Origin: Quercus robur
Taxonomy: Eukaryota > Streptophyta > Magnoliopsida > Fagales > Fagaceae
Assembly: GCF_932294415.1 (NCBI RefSeq)
Contig: NC_065537.1
Coordinates: forward strand, 52,275,802 to 52,339,801
Direction: 5' to 3'
DNA: 64,000 nt
Numbering within the stretch: position 1 is the first letter of the stretch; the number at the start of each line of letters is the position of its first letter. This document shows positions 33,120-44,009 of the stretch, piece by piece. Made by a program: the position numbers and the translations under genes. The notes under the pieces were generated by a model that was given only the letters and a program-made list of their open reading frames with translations, was not told the DNA's origin and did no database searches.

Positions 33120-33453
33120 TGTCGGACCATGAACGGTGTCATTCCACTTCAAAACTAATTAATGATGAGGAAAACACACTCAAATCTTTTATGGCATTTG
33201 ACATCGCGCCACACAGGCCTATTTTTAGAGTGGTTGTAGGGAGTCAAATTGTGGTCCTCCCAACAATCTCTCCCTCACAATGACACTCCCGTGACTCAAA
33301 TCCATGACCTTGGCTCTGATACCATTTGTTGAACCATGAGCTGTGTCATTCCACCTTAAAACCAATTAGTGATGAGGAAGACACATTCAAATCTTTTATG
33401 TCATTCGATATTTTAGAGTGGTTGTGAGGAGTCAAATTGTGATTCCCCCAACA
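33120..33453 (-). mobile_element. TRIM: terminal-repeat retrotransposon in miniature, 334 bp
   Basis: Two similar terminal repeats (33120-33265 and 33327-33453) start TG and end CA. They share GTGTCATTCCAC, CAAATCTTTTATG and TTTTAGAGTGGTTGT. Read on the minus strand, the 5' repeat (33453-33327) is followed two bases later by TGGTATCAGAGCC (33324-33312), the initiator-Met tRNA primer site. The purine-rich GTGAGGGAGAGAT directly precedes the 3' repeat. Only about 61 bp separates the repeats, so nothing is coded. The left repeat has an extra stretch near 33195-33222. A clear 5-bp target duplication was not found. Confidence 0.85.
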
Positions 33454-34289
33454 TAATCATAATTTGTACTTGGATAACTTGTGAAAAAAGTTGATTTTAT
33501 GTGTATGTATATTGCATAGTTTGTGTAAAAATCTTTGTTAATTTTAACATAAAAACTTTTTTTTTCTATTTTACATAACAATTTTTCAAAATGATCCGCA
33601 TCAAATTATTTATTCTAAAATTTATTTTATTAAAAGATCATTTTTTAAAGTGCCTGCTAGATGATTTTGTAAACATCGATTCTTTAATACATGTTACGTA
33701 CGTGCTACTACGTACTGAAATTAATTGCACTTAGAATCTTTTGGGAAACTATCAAATTCAATGAACTTAAAGGCTTACATTATGTAAAGCCTTGAAAATT
33801 TTGCACTTGGTGGTGGCATATATGTTATTAACAGTTCTCTTTTATGTAGAAATAGTTCTCTTAACCATGACAATGTGGCCTCAACGAGAACATTATACAT
33901 AAAGAAAAATGTTAAATGTATAAATTATTTTACAAATTACTAATATGGTGAATTGTTATTAGTAAGTAAAAATATAATATTAGTGGTAAGCCCTAAATCA
34001 CTAGGCTTCTTTATTGTGATTGCATGTGATATATATCAGTTAAATAATAGGAATCATTCTTTTTTACTTTGGATGTGTAGTCTTTAATTTGGTTTGAAGT
34101 TTTTTTTATTTATTTTTTTGCTTATACTCCAATCCCCTACCTTGAATTCCGGTTCTGTCCATGATACAAACAATATTATTTTTCTCTAGTAAAATTAAAT
34201 TCAACTCTTAATTAGGAAATATAATTTATTCCACAAAAAAAAAATATACCTAATCTTTGTCGTGTACATTTTTTTCCTTTTTTTCTTTT

Positions 34290-34595
34290 GAGAAACAAAC
34301 ACACACATATAAGAGAAAGGGGATAAGATTCTAATCCAAAAACACACAACATACTCCATTAGAAAACCTTGAAATATTTAAGAAGGATGAGACAAACTAT
34401 ACTATACATGATACACTCTTTTAAGCAATGTAAGATTATTAACTTTTTTTTATTGTTGAGAAACACACACAAGGGAGAAGGGATGTGGTTATAACACAAA
34501 AACACACTATAAACTCTACTCAAAAGCCATGAATCTTTTAATGAGAGTGAAAATAAGTTATATTACACAACACATTCACTTTAGTCAAATTTGAT
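34290..34595. repeat. Imperfect tandem duplication, about 140-165 bp units
   Basis: The first copy starts GAGAAACAAACACACACATA (34290) and the second GAGAAACACACACAAGGGAG (34458). Both run through AAAAACACAC, AAAACC or AAGCC and a run ending near ACACATTCACTTT or ATACACTCTTTT. Confidence 0.65.
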
Positions 34596-34736
34596 TTGAT
34601 CGATTATTTTTTATGGTTAAAGAGAAATTACTTAAAGAAACTAGCTAGCCAAAACAAGCATAGTAGAGACTGAATAATTTTTTTTGCTCTCAAATAGAAT
34701 TCTACTCTAACCTAATCTAAGTGTATATGTGTGTGA

Positions 34737-34838
34737 AGCTCTTTTCTTGGAGACTTGAACCCCAGCCATTATCCCGCACACCCCACAAGCACTTATACTC
34801 GTAGAGTAACTATTACGCCAAGGGTGCACGGTGGTAGT
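34737..34838 (-). mobile_element. SINE-like element, minus strand
   Basis: The minus strand has ACCCTTGGCGTAATAGTTACT at the head and GGGTTCAAGTCTCC as a box-B match about 60 bp later. No A tail or target duplication was confirmed. Confidence 0.45.
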
Positions 34839-35539
34839 AGAGACTAAATGCTAATAGTGCAGACCAGAAGCAGCAATTAAAGCTTAGTAAACAGGAGTGC
34901 AGAAGACCCAAAATTTTGGTAATATAAAAGAATGATTTATGCATTAATAAAAAGAGAGTCACCTTTGCAAATGTTGCTTTGAAGTTGAAGGTTTCTTATT
35001 AATTACTATTACTAGTATGTAACTCGTGCTAACGCATGGGAATAATGAATTGTAGTGGTACTATTAATGTTGGCTTGGGTTATAAAACATATAGGATATT
35101 AGTTCGACCTGAACATTTGGAGGTACTAAAATAGTATTTTCTTGCAATTTTCATGATATTGGTTACGCCCAGTTTCTCATTACACTACTATTATGTATAT
35201 AATTTTGAAATTCACTATTGAATACTACATATATAATACCAATTCATAATTGTTGTCCGTGAAATTCTACTAAATACAACACAAAATAAAAGAATAAATT
35301 GGTCTAATAGTATCTCTTAAATTGTATGGAGATATGTGCATGAGATCATTCAGCTCAATTAAAATGTGTTACATTCAAGATCCTGGCATACAAAATATCT
35401 AAATAGAAATAGAATAAAAAAATATGCTCATTAGTTCAGAGAAAAAGTAATAGCAAAAATCTAAACAATTTAATTTGTATGAAATGCTAACAAAAGCAAA
35501 ATTCAATTTTGAATCTAACAATTTTCTCTAAGCATTGGT

Positions 35540-35552
<13 letters not shown>

Positions 35553-35585
<33 letters not shown>
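35553..35585. repeat. (GA)n microsatellite next to a (GT)n run
   Basis: GT units at 35539-35552 pass into about 16 GA units. Confidence 0.95.
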
Positions 35586-35589
<4 letters not shown>

Positions 35590-35690
35590 GGTTTTTTATG
35601 GTTTGTTCAAAATTAAACTCTAATTAAATTCTAATTTTTACATTGAATTAACTAACTTGGTACAAAAATTTAAAAATTTCGATTAGATGG

Positions 35691-35885
35691 GACACGTGGC
35701 GCAAAATTAGACTCTAATTGAATTCCAATTTGAAATCTAATTTGATTTTCTCTCAATTTTGCATATATGTGTATGTGTGTATGTGTGTGTGACACGTAGT
35801 GCAAAATTATACTATAATTGAATTCCAATTTGAAATCTAATTGGATTTTCTCTTAATTTTGCCTATATATTTTGCGCCACACGTC
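35691..35885. repeat. 100-bp tandem duplication with inverted outer ends
   Basis: GACACGTGGCGCAAAATTA (35691) and GACACGTAGTGCAAAATTA (35791) start two copies that share TGAATTCCAATTTGAAATCT. The right edge TTTGCGCCACACGTC (35871-35885) is the inverse of the left start. The structure resembles an internally duplicated miniature element. No target duplication was found. Confidence 0.7.
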
Positions 35886-35899
35886 TCTCTCTCTCTCTA

Positions 35900-35938
<39 letters not shown>
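35900..35938. repeat. (CA)n microsatellite
   Basis: About 19 CA units lie just before the Mutator-like element. Confidence 0.95.
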
Positions 35939-35944
<6 letters not shown>

Positions 35945-36281
35945 ATTTTGAAGTGGAGGGTTCAAGATTGCTTATTATTTCATAAAGGGGTAATTCAACA
36001 TAACCCACCTGTGGTTTGGGCGAAAATCACTTTGTCTACCCGTGGTTTGAAAAGTATCACTTAACCCACCTGTGGTATGTTTTGTTTATTTTCTGTAACC
36101 CACCTCTGTTAAAATCATGGGTAAATAGGTATTTTTGCTCAAATTTTATGTCTCTCTCCTCCCAAAACAAAAAAATAGTGAAAAAATGTGAGAGAAACAA
36201 GATCAAAAGGTGGTATTTGTCTCTCTGTCCATTCACACAAATTTTGAAAATGAAGAACATACCCAAAAAAAAATAAAAAGC

Positions 36282-36540
36282 CTAAGCCCCATTGCCTCCC
36301 TCAACCCTTTGGCTAACTCCATCACAAACTCCAAAGGCGGCATTCCACCTCCTCCACAAGCTTATCCATTTCAGAGGACCATCCCTTCCCTTCAGCCACA
36401 CTTCTTCAATCGAATCCATAAGATTCTCCGACTCATCCAACATTCTCTGATTTGGAACCCCAAACGTTTGGTCCCCTTGAGGGATTTTCAAGCCAATAAC
36501 CACATCGAGCATGGAGATTCGATTGTGGAGACGCTTGATG
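36282..36540 (-). pseudogene. Captured coding-like fragment, unidentified
   Basis: The minus strand from about 36560 to 36282 is open and reads SPESIKRLHNRISML, DQTFGVPNQRMLDESENLMD, WRRWNAAFGVCDGVSQRVEG. Its composition and lack of low-complexity sequence look like genuine protein-coding DNA, but the gene was not recognised. It starts next to the left inverted repeat and has no intron. It may be a fragment of a host gene picked up by the element. The plus strand is also open here but reads less like a protein. Confidence 0.5.
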
Positions 36541-36573
36541 GATTCAGGAGAGTCGATTACGACGATGTGAATA

Positions 36574-36606
<33 letters not shown>

Positions 36607-36695
36607 CTTGCAATTTGTGTGGAGGATGTGTATCTTCTTTTGTTGTTTTTGCTTGCTCATTTTTATATATATTATTTTCTGGGTTTGTTATGTAG

Positions 36696-36827
36696 TTTGA
36701 GGTTGCTTGGGCACTTACAAACAATGCATCAGCAACTTCGGAGAACGCGAAGGTGGTGATTAACCATGGAGCAGTTCCGATCTTTGTTAAGTTACTGGGT
36801 TCTTCTAGTGATGATGTTAGGGAGCAG
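36696..36827 (+). pseudogene. Captured importin-alpha exon (one armadillo-repeat segment)
   Basis: Exactly 44 codons lie between an acceptor (TATGTAG, ending 36695) and a donor (GTATAT, from 36828). The peptide begins [20 protein letters not shown] and ends [13 protein letters not shown]. Importin-alpha, the nuclear-import receptor, has [35 protein letters not shown] at the same place. The exon is intact with both splice signals, but no neighbouring importin exons are present, so it cannot make an importin. It could be spliced into a chimeric transcript if the element is transcribed. Confidence 0.88.
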
Positions 36828-37190
36828 GTATATATCGGAATGAATGAATTTTTCTAATTTTTTAAAGCATAGGTTGTGTATTGTTTGAGGCTCTATCTAA
36901 GCCCTCGTGGAACCTATGTATTTGTGTTTAATTTTTTTGGGTATGTTCTTCATGTTCAAAATTTGTGTGAATGGAGAGAGAGACAAATACTACTTTTTGA
37001 TCTTGTTTCTCTTGCATTTTTGCTCTATTTTTTGTTTTGGGAGGAGAGAGACATAAAATTTGAGCAAAAATACCTATTTACTCCTGATTTTAACAGAGGT
37101 GGGTTAAGTGATACTTTTCAAACCATGGGTAGACAAAGTGATTTTCGCCCAAACCATAGGTGGGTTTAGTGTAATTACCCATTTCATAAA

Positions 37191-38984
37191 AGTTAAAAAT
37201 TAAAAGTATTTATTTTGCTTAAAGGTCTATGACTTGACTTAAAAAAATGTATAACTTGAAAATGAATGAAAATAAGTAATTTTTTTGTTCAATATAATGG
37301 TTTAGAAAAATTCTTTTTCTTTCATATCATTGGTTCTACATAACACATCCCGGCATGGGCTATTCTATGTTGATGACTTCACACAATATTCAACTGCAAT
37401 TAAATTTACTATCCACCACCAATCTAATCTATGTTATCTTGATAGTAGATCTACAAATTGTATTCTCATATCCTTCATCATTTAGAAGGTAACTGAAGTA
37501 ATGATTGTATGTAATGTATAACTTTTATTCTTTTAATGTTTTGGAAATTTTTTGAAATAGAATTTTAAACTTCTTAAAACTTAGTTAATAGAGTTTCTAT
37601 TTTACCTAAAAGTGAACTATCACAATTAATGAGAATTTAATGATTTTTTGCAAAGAGAAGATAACCATAGGCCCAATTTTTACTTTATAGCATAGGATGT
37701 TACAGTTAGATCCGTACCATGTGTAGTACGTTAATCCATTATGATAGTTCTAAATAATATCCTAATACCTATCTATATGAGTTTTCTTTTTAATGATGCC
37801 ATAAAGGATGGAGTTTAATAGAAGTCATTTAAGATCCAACATATCCAATAATTTTTTTTTTAAAAAAAATGTAATTTCAAAAGTCTTTTTATTGTAAATT
37901 TTTTTAATCATAAAATAGACTATATCTAAACTCTAAAGAAAAGCATTCGGAATGATCACATCATTGATACCATATCATGATGGTTGCAAATAGCAATATT
38001 ATTATTCATGATTAATAGATAAACAATGAAACTGTGAATTAACTATTTAACAATTCAAATACCAAGTTTAAACTACAACAACACATATACAAAAGCCTCC
38101 AAATATTGGAACATATTTCTTCTGCCATTTTCATTATTCAATCAAAACCAAAGTTTCAAATATAATTCCAATTCAATTAAACCCAATACATACATACACA
38201 TTAATGTAAAGAATTCCAAAAATAAAAACAACAATCTCCAAAAGCCTCTATCTAATACAGTCACTATATATTTATTTATTTATTCAAATTGTGCATTCTT
38301 TAGTTATTTTTCCTTTTATGTTTCATTTAACTTTTTCTAATTGACCAAAATATTTCTCATATATGTTAACATTAAACCTGATAAGAAAACTTTACATACC
38401 TTTTGTTTTGAAGGCACTCCAAGAACCAAAATCAATGCAAGAGACTGTAATATAATCTCAAAAAAAAAAAAAAAACTATTTAAAATATGATATAGGAATG
38501 AAAAGCCGAGTTGAAATTGTAACAAATAATCCCTAAAAAAAAACTATTTATAATATAATATAGGGTTATGGATTCCTAATCAAATTTGGCTATATAATTT
38601 TTTTTTAAAGGATGAATATGTTGGTAGAGTCCATTTGATATAAAATTTAAATCCTATTGAAATTAAAAATGATATATATTTGTTGAGTCTCGTTTGATAT
38701 AATTATAGAGTTTAAATCCTATTGAAATTATAATATCTAATCAAAATTAATATATAAAAAATGAAAAAAAGAAGAGAAAGAAAACGTGATTGATAGATAT
38801 AAAGAAATACGATAGATTTTTTTTTTTTTAAATGTCAACAATGTAGAAATTATCAAATTAATGGAGATATATTCTGTTTTTTGGGATAAATTTATATTAA
38901 TGAAGTTATTATATAGCTTGTTAGGATTATCTAAAAATTCCCTTGATTAAGTTTTTAGGCAAGAAGACATGGATGGAAAATAGC
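37191..38984. other. Intergenic AT-rich region
   Basis: Nothing coding was recognised. Near 38630-38730 an imperfect duplication repeats GAGTCNNGTTTGATATAA..TTTAAATCCTATTGAAATTA. The remainder is AT-rich spacer. Confidence 0.5.
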
Positions 38985-39049
38985 CTAACAATCAGGGGCG
39001 TAGCCAGGAATAAATACTTGGGGGGGCCGGGCGTAGCTACTTTGTCATT

Positions 39050-39802
39050 GAAAGTTGATGTGAATTTTATCAATTCAATAAAATTACCTCTTTTTTTTGA
39101 ATCAAGGCTTTCATCATGACCTCTAAAAGCACAAACTTGGAATGCTAGCCATCGAGCACACTCTATTGAGGTTTTGAGCCGCAACCGATTATTCTCTAAT
39201 TCTTTTGACGTTTGTTTCTCAATTAGCTTGTCAATATGTCGTGAATAATTCTTTAAATCCTTGCAACATTTCACAGCAATTTTATGTGGGGAGTTTGGTT
39301 CTTTCCCTACATGACGAATTAAAGGACAATTCATTCCATCTTTCACCTTTTTCCAATTATTAAAACCTGTTGAAATGAATGCATCTGATCTGGGACGATC
39401 TATTGGTTTCTTACTAAAAAGGTAGCAAGGTAGACAATATATCGCATCCATTGAAGGTGAGTATTCCAACCAATCCTTATGTGAATCAAACCATGAAGGT
39501 TGAAATCAACGACGATGAGTATCATTATTGTATGGATAGTCTATATTTTTAGGTTGATATGGACCTTCTATGAGATAAGCTCGTCGGATTTCATCTTGTT
39601 TGTTGATAGGAAATTCACATATTTGTTTACGTGATCCTGGATCACGATCTATCTCTTCAAATTGAAGTTTTGGACATTTGGAGGGGTGTTCATTAGACAT
39701 TGAAGTATTAACATTTGTTTTTACAGCCACAGGTGTCCTAATTTCTGAATTGCTAACATTTTTTTTCTTAAAGAATGCATCAATTGTTTTTCGTTTGCTC
39801 AT
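39050..39802 (-). pseudogene. N-terminal fragment of a hAT transposase (TTF-type zinc finger)
   Basis: The start MSKRKTIDAFFKKK is typical of zinc-finger MYM-type / TTF-type hAT transposases. After an in-frame TGA at 39506-39508 the same frame continues FQPSWFDSHKDWLEYSPSMD, then IYCLPCYLFSKK (zinc-binding Cys pair), GFNNWKKVKDG and RWLAFQVCAFRGHDES. Homology ends at about 39050, beside the element's left end. About 240 residues remain, against roughly 700-800 in complete relatives (from memory). The DDE/RNase-H-like core is missing. Confidence 0.85.
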
Positions 39803-40590
39803 AATTCTTTTAGCTTTAAGAATATGACTAAAAAATTAACCTGAAAAGAATTTTAAAAAATAAAATTTTAATTAGAAATTTTTACTTAGTTATATGAATA
39901 TTATTCATACTCAAGAAAAAAAAAATTTTCCACTATAATTTAAACAGTCAACCCATTTCTAATACAACTTTAATTAATAATAACCCCTCAAACAAAAACA
40001 AAAATAATTTAATTAATTTGTCTTTTATAATGTATTGGTTAATTTAATTATATAGCTTTAATTATTGTTGTTTAGCGTAACAATAAACTATATTGCTTTA
40101 ATTTATTTGTCATTAATTATACTACTTTAATTTGTTATACTGTTTAGCCCCTTGTACATATTACATTAAAAGAGCCGAACATTATACATTCCATGTGCAG
40201 CACAATAATTAAAGCAGTGTAATGTGCTGCACATTACATTGCTTTAATTATTGTTTACCTGGCCCCATAAGCCCATCTACCCCCTCCCCACCCCACTCAA
40301 CAGACAACAGACAAGCACAACATGCGCCCCAATCACAATAGCCAGCTGCAATCAGAAAATTTCGCAATGCCAATCACAAATCACAGCACACGTTACACTA
40401 AATGACAATCAATATTTCACCAACACCAACACACTGACCAACAAAAAGGGATAAGATAAAGCCAAATTTAAAAAGACAAAAATAGGAAAAAAGCAAAAGC
40501 CAGCCAATAAGAGACTCACAGTTCAAAAGAGAGAGAGACTTACTGAGATCAGATAGGCTATTAAAGAATAAAGAGAGAGACTTGTTCATA

Positions 40591-40918
40591 AATTTCATTT
40601 CATTTTTTCATTCAGTGAGATAAAGAGAGAGATTGAGAGAGAGTCAGAGAGAAAAACCTTGAGGGAGGGCCGGACTGCTGGAGGGAGCAACGAGCACCGC
40701 TGCACCGGAGCAGAGGCAGAGCGATCTGCGATCTCCGATGACTGATCTACGATCTGCGAAAATTTCATTTCATTTTTTCATTTCAGTGAGATAAAGAGAG
40801 AGAGACTGAGAGAGAAAAAGAGAGAAATACCTTGAGCGAGGGCTGGAGGGAGCACTGAGCACAGGAGCAGAGGCAGAGCGATCTGCGATCTCCGATCTAA
40901 GATTTGCGATCTGCGATG
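40591..40918. repeat. 170-bp tandem duplication upstream of the hAT ORF
   Basis: AATTTCATTTCATTTTTTCA recurs at 40591 and 40761. Both units continue through CAGTGAGATAAAGAGAGAG, GAGGGAGCA, CAGAGGCAGAGCGATCTGCG and GATCTCCGAT. The second copy is slightly shorter. It lies in the presumed promoter/5' leader of the minus-strand transposase. Confidence 0.85.
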
Positions 40919-41535
40919 AGGGGCGAGCGACGACGACGATGACGAGCGAGCTGCAGCGACGTGACCGTGGGTTACTGGGTTTGGTTTGCTGGGGTTTGGT
41001 TTTGGTTTGTGTATTGGGGATTTTTTTTTTTTAGATAAACACCTCTGTGTTTGGTTTGCTGGAGTTTGTTTTGCTTTTGCTCTGTATAGACAGTATTGGG
41101 GTTTGATTTCTCTGCCAGCGACGTGATGAGTTTCATTTCTGATTCTCTGTATTGATTTTTTTTTTTTTTGGTTGAGAATCCGTGGGCTTGCCGTGAGCGA
41201 GCTACCTCTGTAATCTATTGGGCTCACCATGGGCTTGGCTCTGTTACAATTTTTTTTTTGTTTTTCGGATTTTAGTTCAAATTTTTTTTGGGTTTTTTTT
41301 TTTTTTTTGCTTGAAAGTAGAACAGATAATTTTTTTTTTTTTTAATAATTTGAGGGTGTTCCTAATTTTTGATTGAGGGCTGGGAGAATGGGTGAGAAAT
41401 GGGTAGGGGGGGGCGGCGCTCTTATGTTGGGGGGGTCCATTTATTTTTTCTTCATAGTCTAATGGGAAATTTTTTTTTTTTTGCAAGGGCCACGGCCCCC
41501 CCAAGCCACTATGTGGCTCCGCCCCTGCTTACAAT

Positions 41536-43811
41536 TGAACACAAGAGGGATTGCTGGTAATGGTGAGCAAAAGAGATATGACTTTGGTTACACTTGATTG
41601 GACAGAATAGAAGCATCGTTCTGATGCAAATTGTTGTTTACAATAATATGTTCCTGAATTGATCCTACCACAACAGCTATGGGCTCCAGATCAGAGCCAC
41701 CTATAGTCTGAAGCATTAAAATGGTTCCTCTCCTTTTTGTATAAATAATAATGTAAACTTCAGCTCAACATAAATCTGAATTCAGGTAGCCTTTGAAATG
41801 CAAGCAGCTCTTCAAGTATCCAAGACAGAAGAAGATGAAAAGAAAACATTCCAGATTATGAATCATCATCGTATTCCTCGGCACCCTCTTCAACAATAGG
41901 CTCAAGCTTTGGTAAATTGGAAGGCTTTTTCTGAGGGTAAATAATGGAGCAGGGGCTACCTCAACCCAAGAATTCAAGTTTATGATCTCCTTAGAAATTG
42001 AAGGTTGATATAAAGAGAGACAAATTCTGTAAATAAATTCTGTAGATGATTTTTTTTTTTTTTCTCTCTCTCTTCCTTGTATCTAAAGAAAGATGAGAGG
42101 GATAGTATTTCCTTAGAATGGTCCTAGGAGGCTTCGAATAACGCAAAGCACAAGGAATCGACTGTGATGAATATAAACTTGGGGGCACTTATTATATAGG
42201 AAGAGGAAGTGCAAAACGAATAGGAAAAATATATCTAGAAGGAAGAAACAAAGAAAGTTCTAAGTCATAGTTAATTTAGGTCTCCTTTACATATAGTGGT
42301 TGTATGGCACCAAACAACTAAAATTTTTTTTTTTTTAAAAAGAAATTTAATAAATTTTCTGCAATTTGGTACTACAAAATCGAAAGAATTAAATTGAATT
42401 AAATTAAATTTAAAAATATAAATAAAAAATGCTGATATGGAAAATTGTGGAGAGGTCAACCAAAAGTTAAAGGCTATATATATATATATATATAGATTAT
42501 TATTATTTTAAAGTAGCTAGAAGGTTCAAGGTTGCTGCTTATTATTTATTTATTTTCTATTAAGGTAAGGACAAAGTATAGTTACAAAATTAGGCTACAA
42601 TCTTATTCAATAAATTAAACATTACTATATATTTTAAAATTTTAACCACTGAAACGACCTCCTTAATTTAAACAGCACAATTTTTTTTTCCCGCTTTTAC
42701 TCCGGTGACAGAAGGTTGCTTATCATTATTTTCTACATATGATTATGAAGGCTTTTTTTTCAAAAAAAGGCCACCCCATTCGTGTGCACATTTCAATAAT
42801 GCTTATTCAATAAAAAGTATAAGAAGTTCAAATCTAGGCACTAAATCTACGTCAGTATGTTTTATTTTATTTATTTATTTTTTATTTTTTTTTTTGCTGA
42901 ATTAATACTTATTGCTCAACCTGAAAAAATGGAGAAATAAAAGAATTGAGCCAAATTCCATAATTTCCATCCCTATTCAAAGCCTGCAAAATAGAAGAAT
43001 GAATATTTGAGATGGAAACCGGCCTAGTCCAGTAGTATGTTTGATTAAGAAAATGCTGAAGTGAGGATTAAAATAAAAAAGTAGGAAGAATTGAAAACTG
43101 GATTAATTTATTAAAAAAAAAAAAAACTATTTTCATCATTTGAAAACAAAAAGCACAGGAGCCCATGTAAATAAGTTTGTTACCGACTTAAAAAATGGTG
43201 TGTGCAATTTGTCTTTTGGGTCCATTAGTCGATGCCAAGCCTTGGGGCGGTGCTAGATGCATTTTACTTTGAAAAAAAAATTATATAATATAATATTTTT
43301 TACTAGTTTAATTTACCAATAAAATTATTTTTATACGTCTTGACTTAAATTTTGAACACCCTAATCACAAACTAACTATACAATTTTTTTTTTCTTGAAT
43401 CACTAACTTTATAACAAAAGGTTACCTGAGATCACACCCCCTGCTCCAAAATAGGGTTTTGGTCATTAGCTCAGACGATTTAGTGCCTCTCAAGAGATAG
43501 TGGAGGTCCTACTAATGTTATTATCCCTCCTAGGTTAAGAGTTTTACAATGGAATCGCCACTTATTTAATTAGAAAAATAAGAAAACCAAAAATTAAAAA
43601 GTTCATCATTCTCATTGATGAATTGAAATTGTACATCTCTTTGATAATAACCAAAAACTACATCCCTTTGGTCTTAGATACCATCTGAAACAAAAATATT
43701 TTTGTTTCCTAGAAAAAGAAGATTATAAAGAAAAGCCTAATCTACTAACTATTGATCTAAGTTCGAAGGCTAGGTTATAGGATTGGGAAGGTATTTAGGC
43801 ACCTAACTTGC
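41536..43811. other. Intergenic, with one possible exon fragment
   Basis: No complete gene was seen. On the minus strand at about 41862-41945 a short frame reads YPQKKPSNLPKLEPIVEEGA and EEYDDDS, then stop; it looks like a protein's acidic C-terminus but was not identified. A (TA)n run lies near 42475-42495. The part near 43545-43800 (GGAATCGCCACTT, GGGAAGGTATTTAGGCACC) resembles plant LTR-retrotransposon leader/LTR sequence. Confidence 0.35.
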
Positions 43812-43973
43812 CTGACGAAACCAATCTTCTAGAATGTGGCGGCCAACGATTGTATCACATCATTCAAGAGTTTATATCATCCAAATCACATCCTGATGAA
43901 ACCAATCTTCTAGACTGTGGTGGCCAATGATCATATCACATCATTCAAGAGCTAATATCATCCAAAACATGTG
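43812..43973. repeat. 81-bp tandem duplication
   Basis: Copies at 43812-43892 and 43893-43973 share GAAACCAATCTTCTAGA, TCACATCATTCAAGAG and ATATCATCCAAA, with about a dozen substitutions. Confidence 0.9.
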
Positions 43974-44009
43974 ATTGCAAAGATATTGAAACAAGCAAGA
44001 GCATGATGA

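Larger units (their letters stand above)
33454..35690. other. Intergenic AT-rich region
   Basis: No gene was recognised. It contains the tandem duplication at 34290-34595 and the SINE-like element at 34737-34838, listed separately. The rest shows no coding signal. Confidence 0.5.
35987..37180. mobile_element. Pack-MULE-like element carrying host gene fragments
   Basis: Terminal inverted repeats of about 250-290 bp (about 35987-36278 and 36928-37180) match over CCACCTGTGGTTTGGGCG, ATTTTATGTCTCTCTCCTCC, GAAACAAGATCAAAA and CATTCACACAAATTTTGAA. The target duplication ATTTCATAAA lies at 35977-35986 and 37181-37190 (9-10 bp). Long inverted repeats with a 9-10 bp duplication fit Mutator-like elements. 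There is no transposase. Inside are an importin-alpha exon on the plus strand, a coding-like fragment on the minus strand, and a T run at about 36581-36606. Confidence 0.88.
38993..41527 (-). mobile_element. hAT element with decayed transposase, 2535 bp
   Basis: The ends are inverted: CAGGGGCGTAGCCAGG on the left and CAGGGGCGGAGCCACA (complement of the right end), each followed within about 35 bp by TTGGGGGGGCC. An 8-bp target duplication, CTAACAAT at 38985-38992 and CTTACAAT at 41528-41535, has one difference. The minus strand carries the start of a TTF-type zinc-finger transposase. The catalytic C-terminal half is gone, so this is an internally deleted copy that would need transposase from elsewhere. 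Confidence 0.9.

Noticed and set aside
33120-33265. Tandem gene duplication downstream of the P450
   Set aside because: The repeated blocks are TRIM terminal repeats with primer site and polypurine tract, not coding copies.
38927-39049. Extension of the hAT transposase frame past the element's left end
   Set aside because: The element ends at 38993; the continuing frame is flanking sequence open by chance.
40778-41504. Two minus-strand frames upstream of the hAT transposase
   Set aside because: Ser/Lys-rich translations of GA-rich repeats and A runs; the 170-bp duplication accounts for the first.
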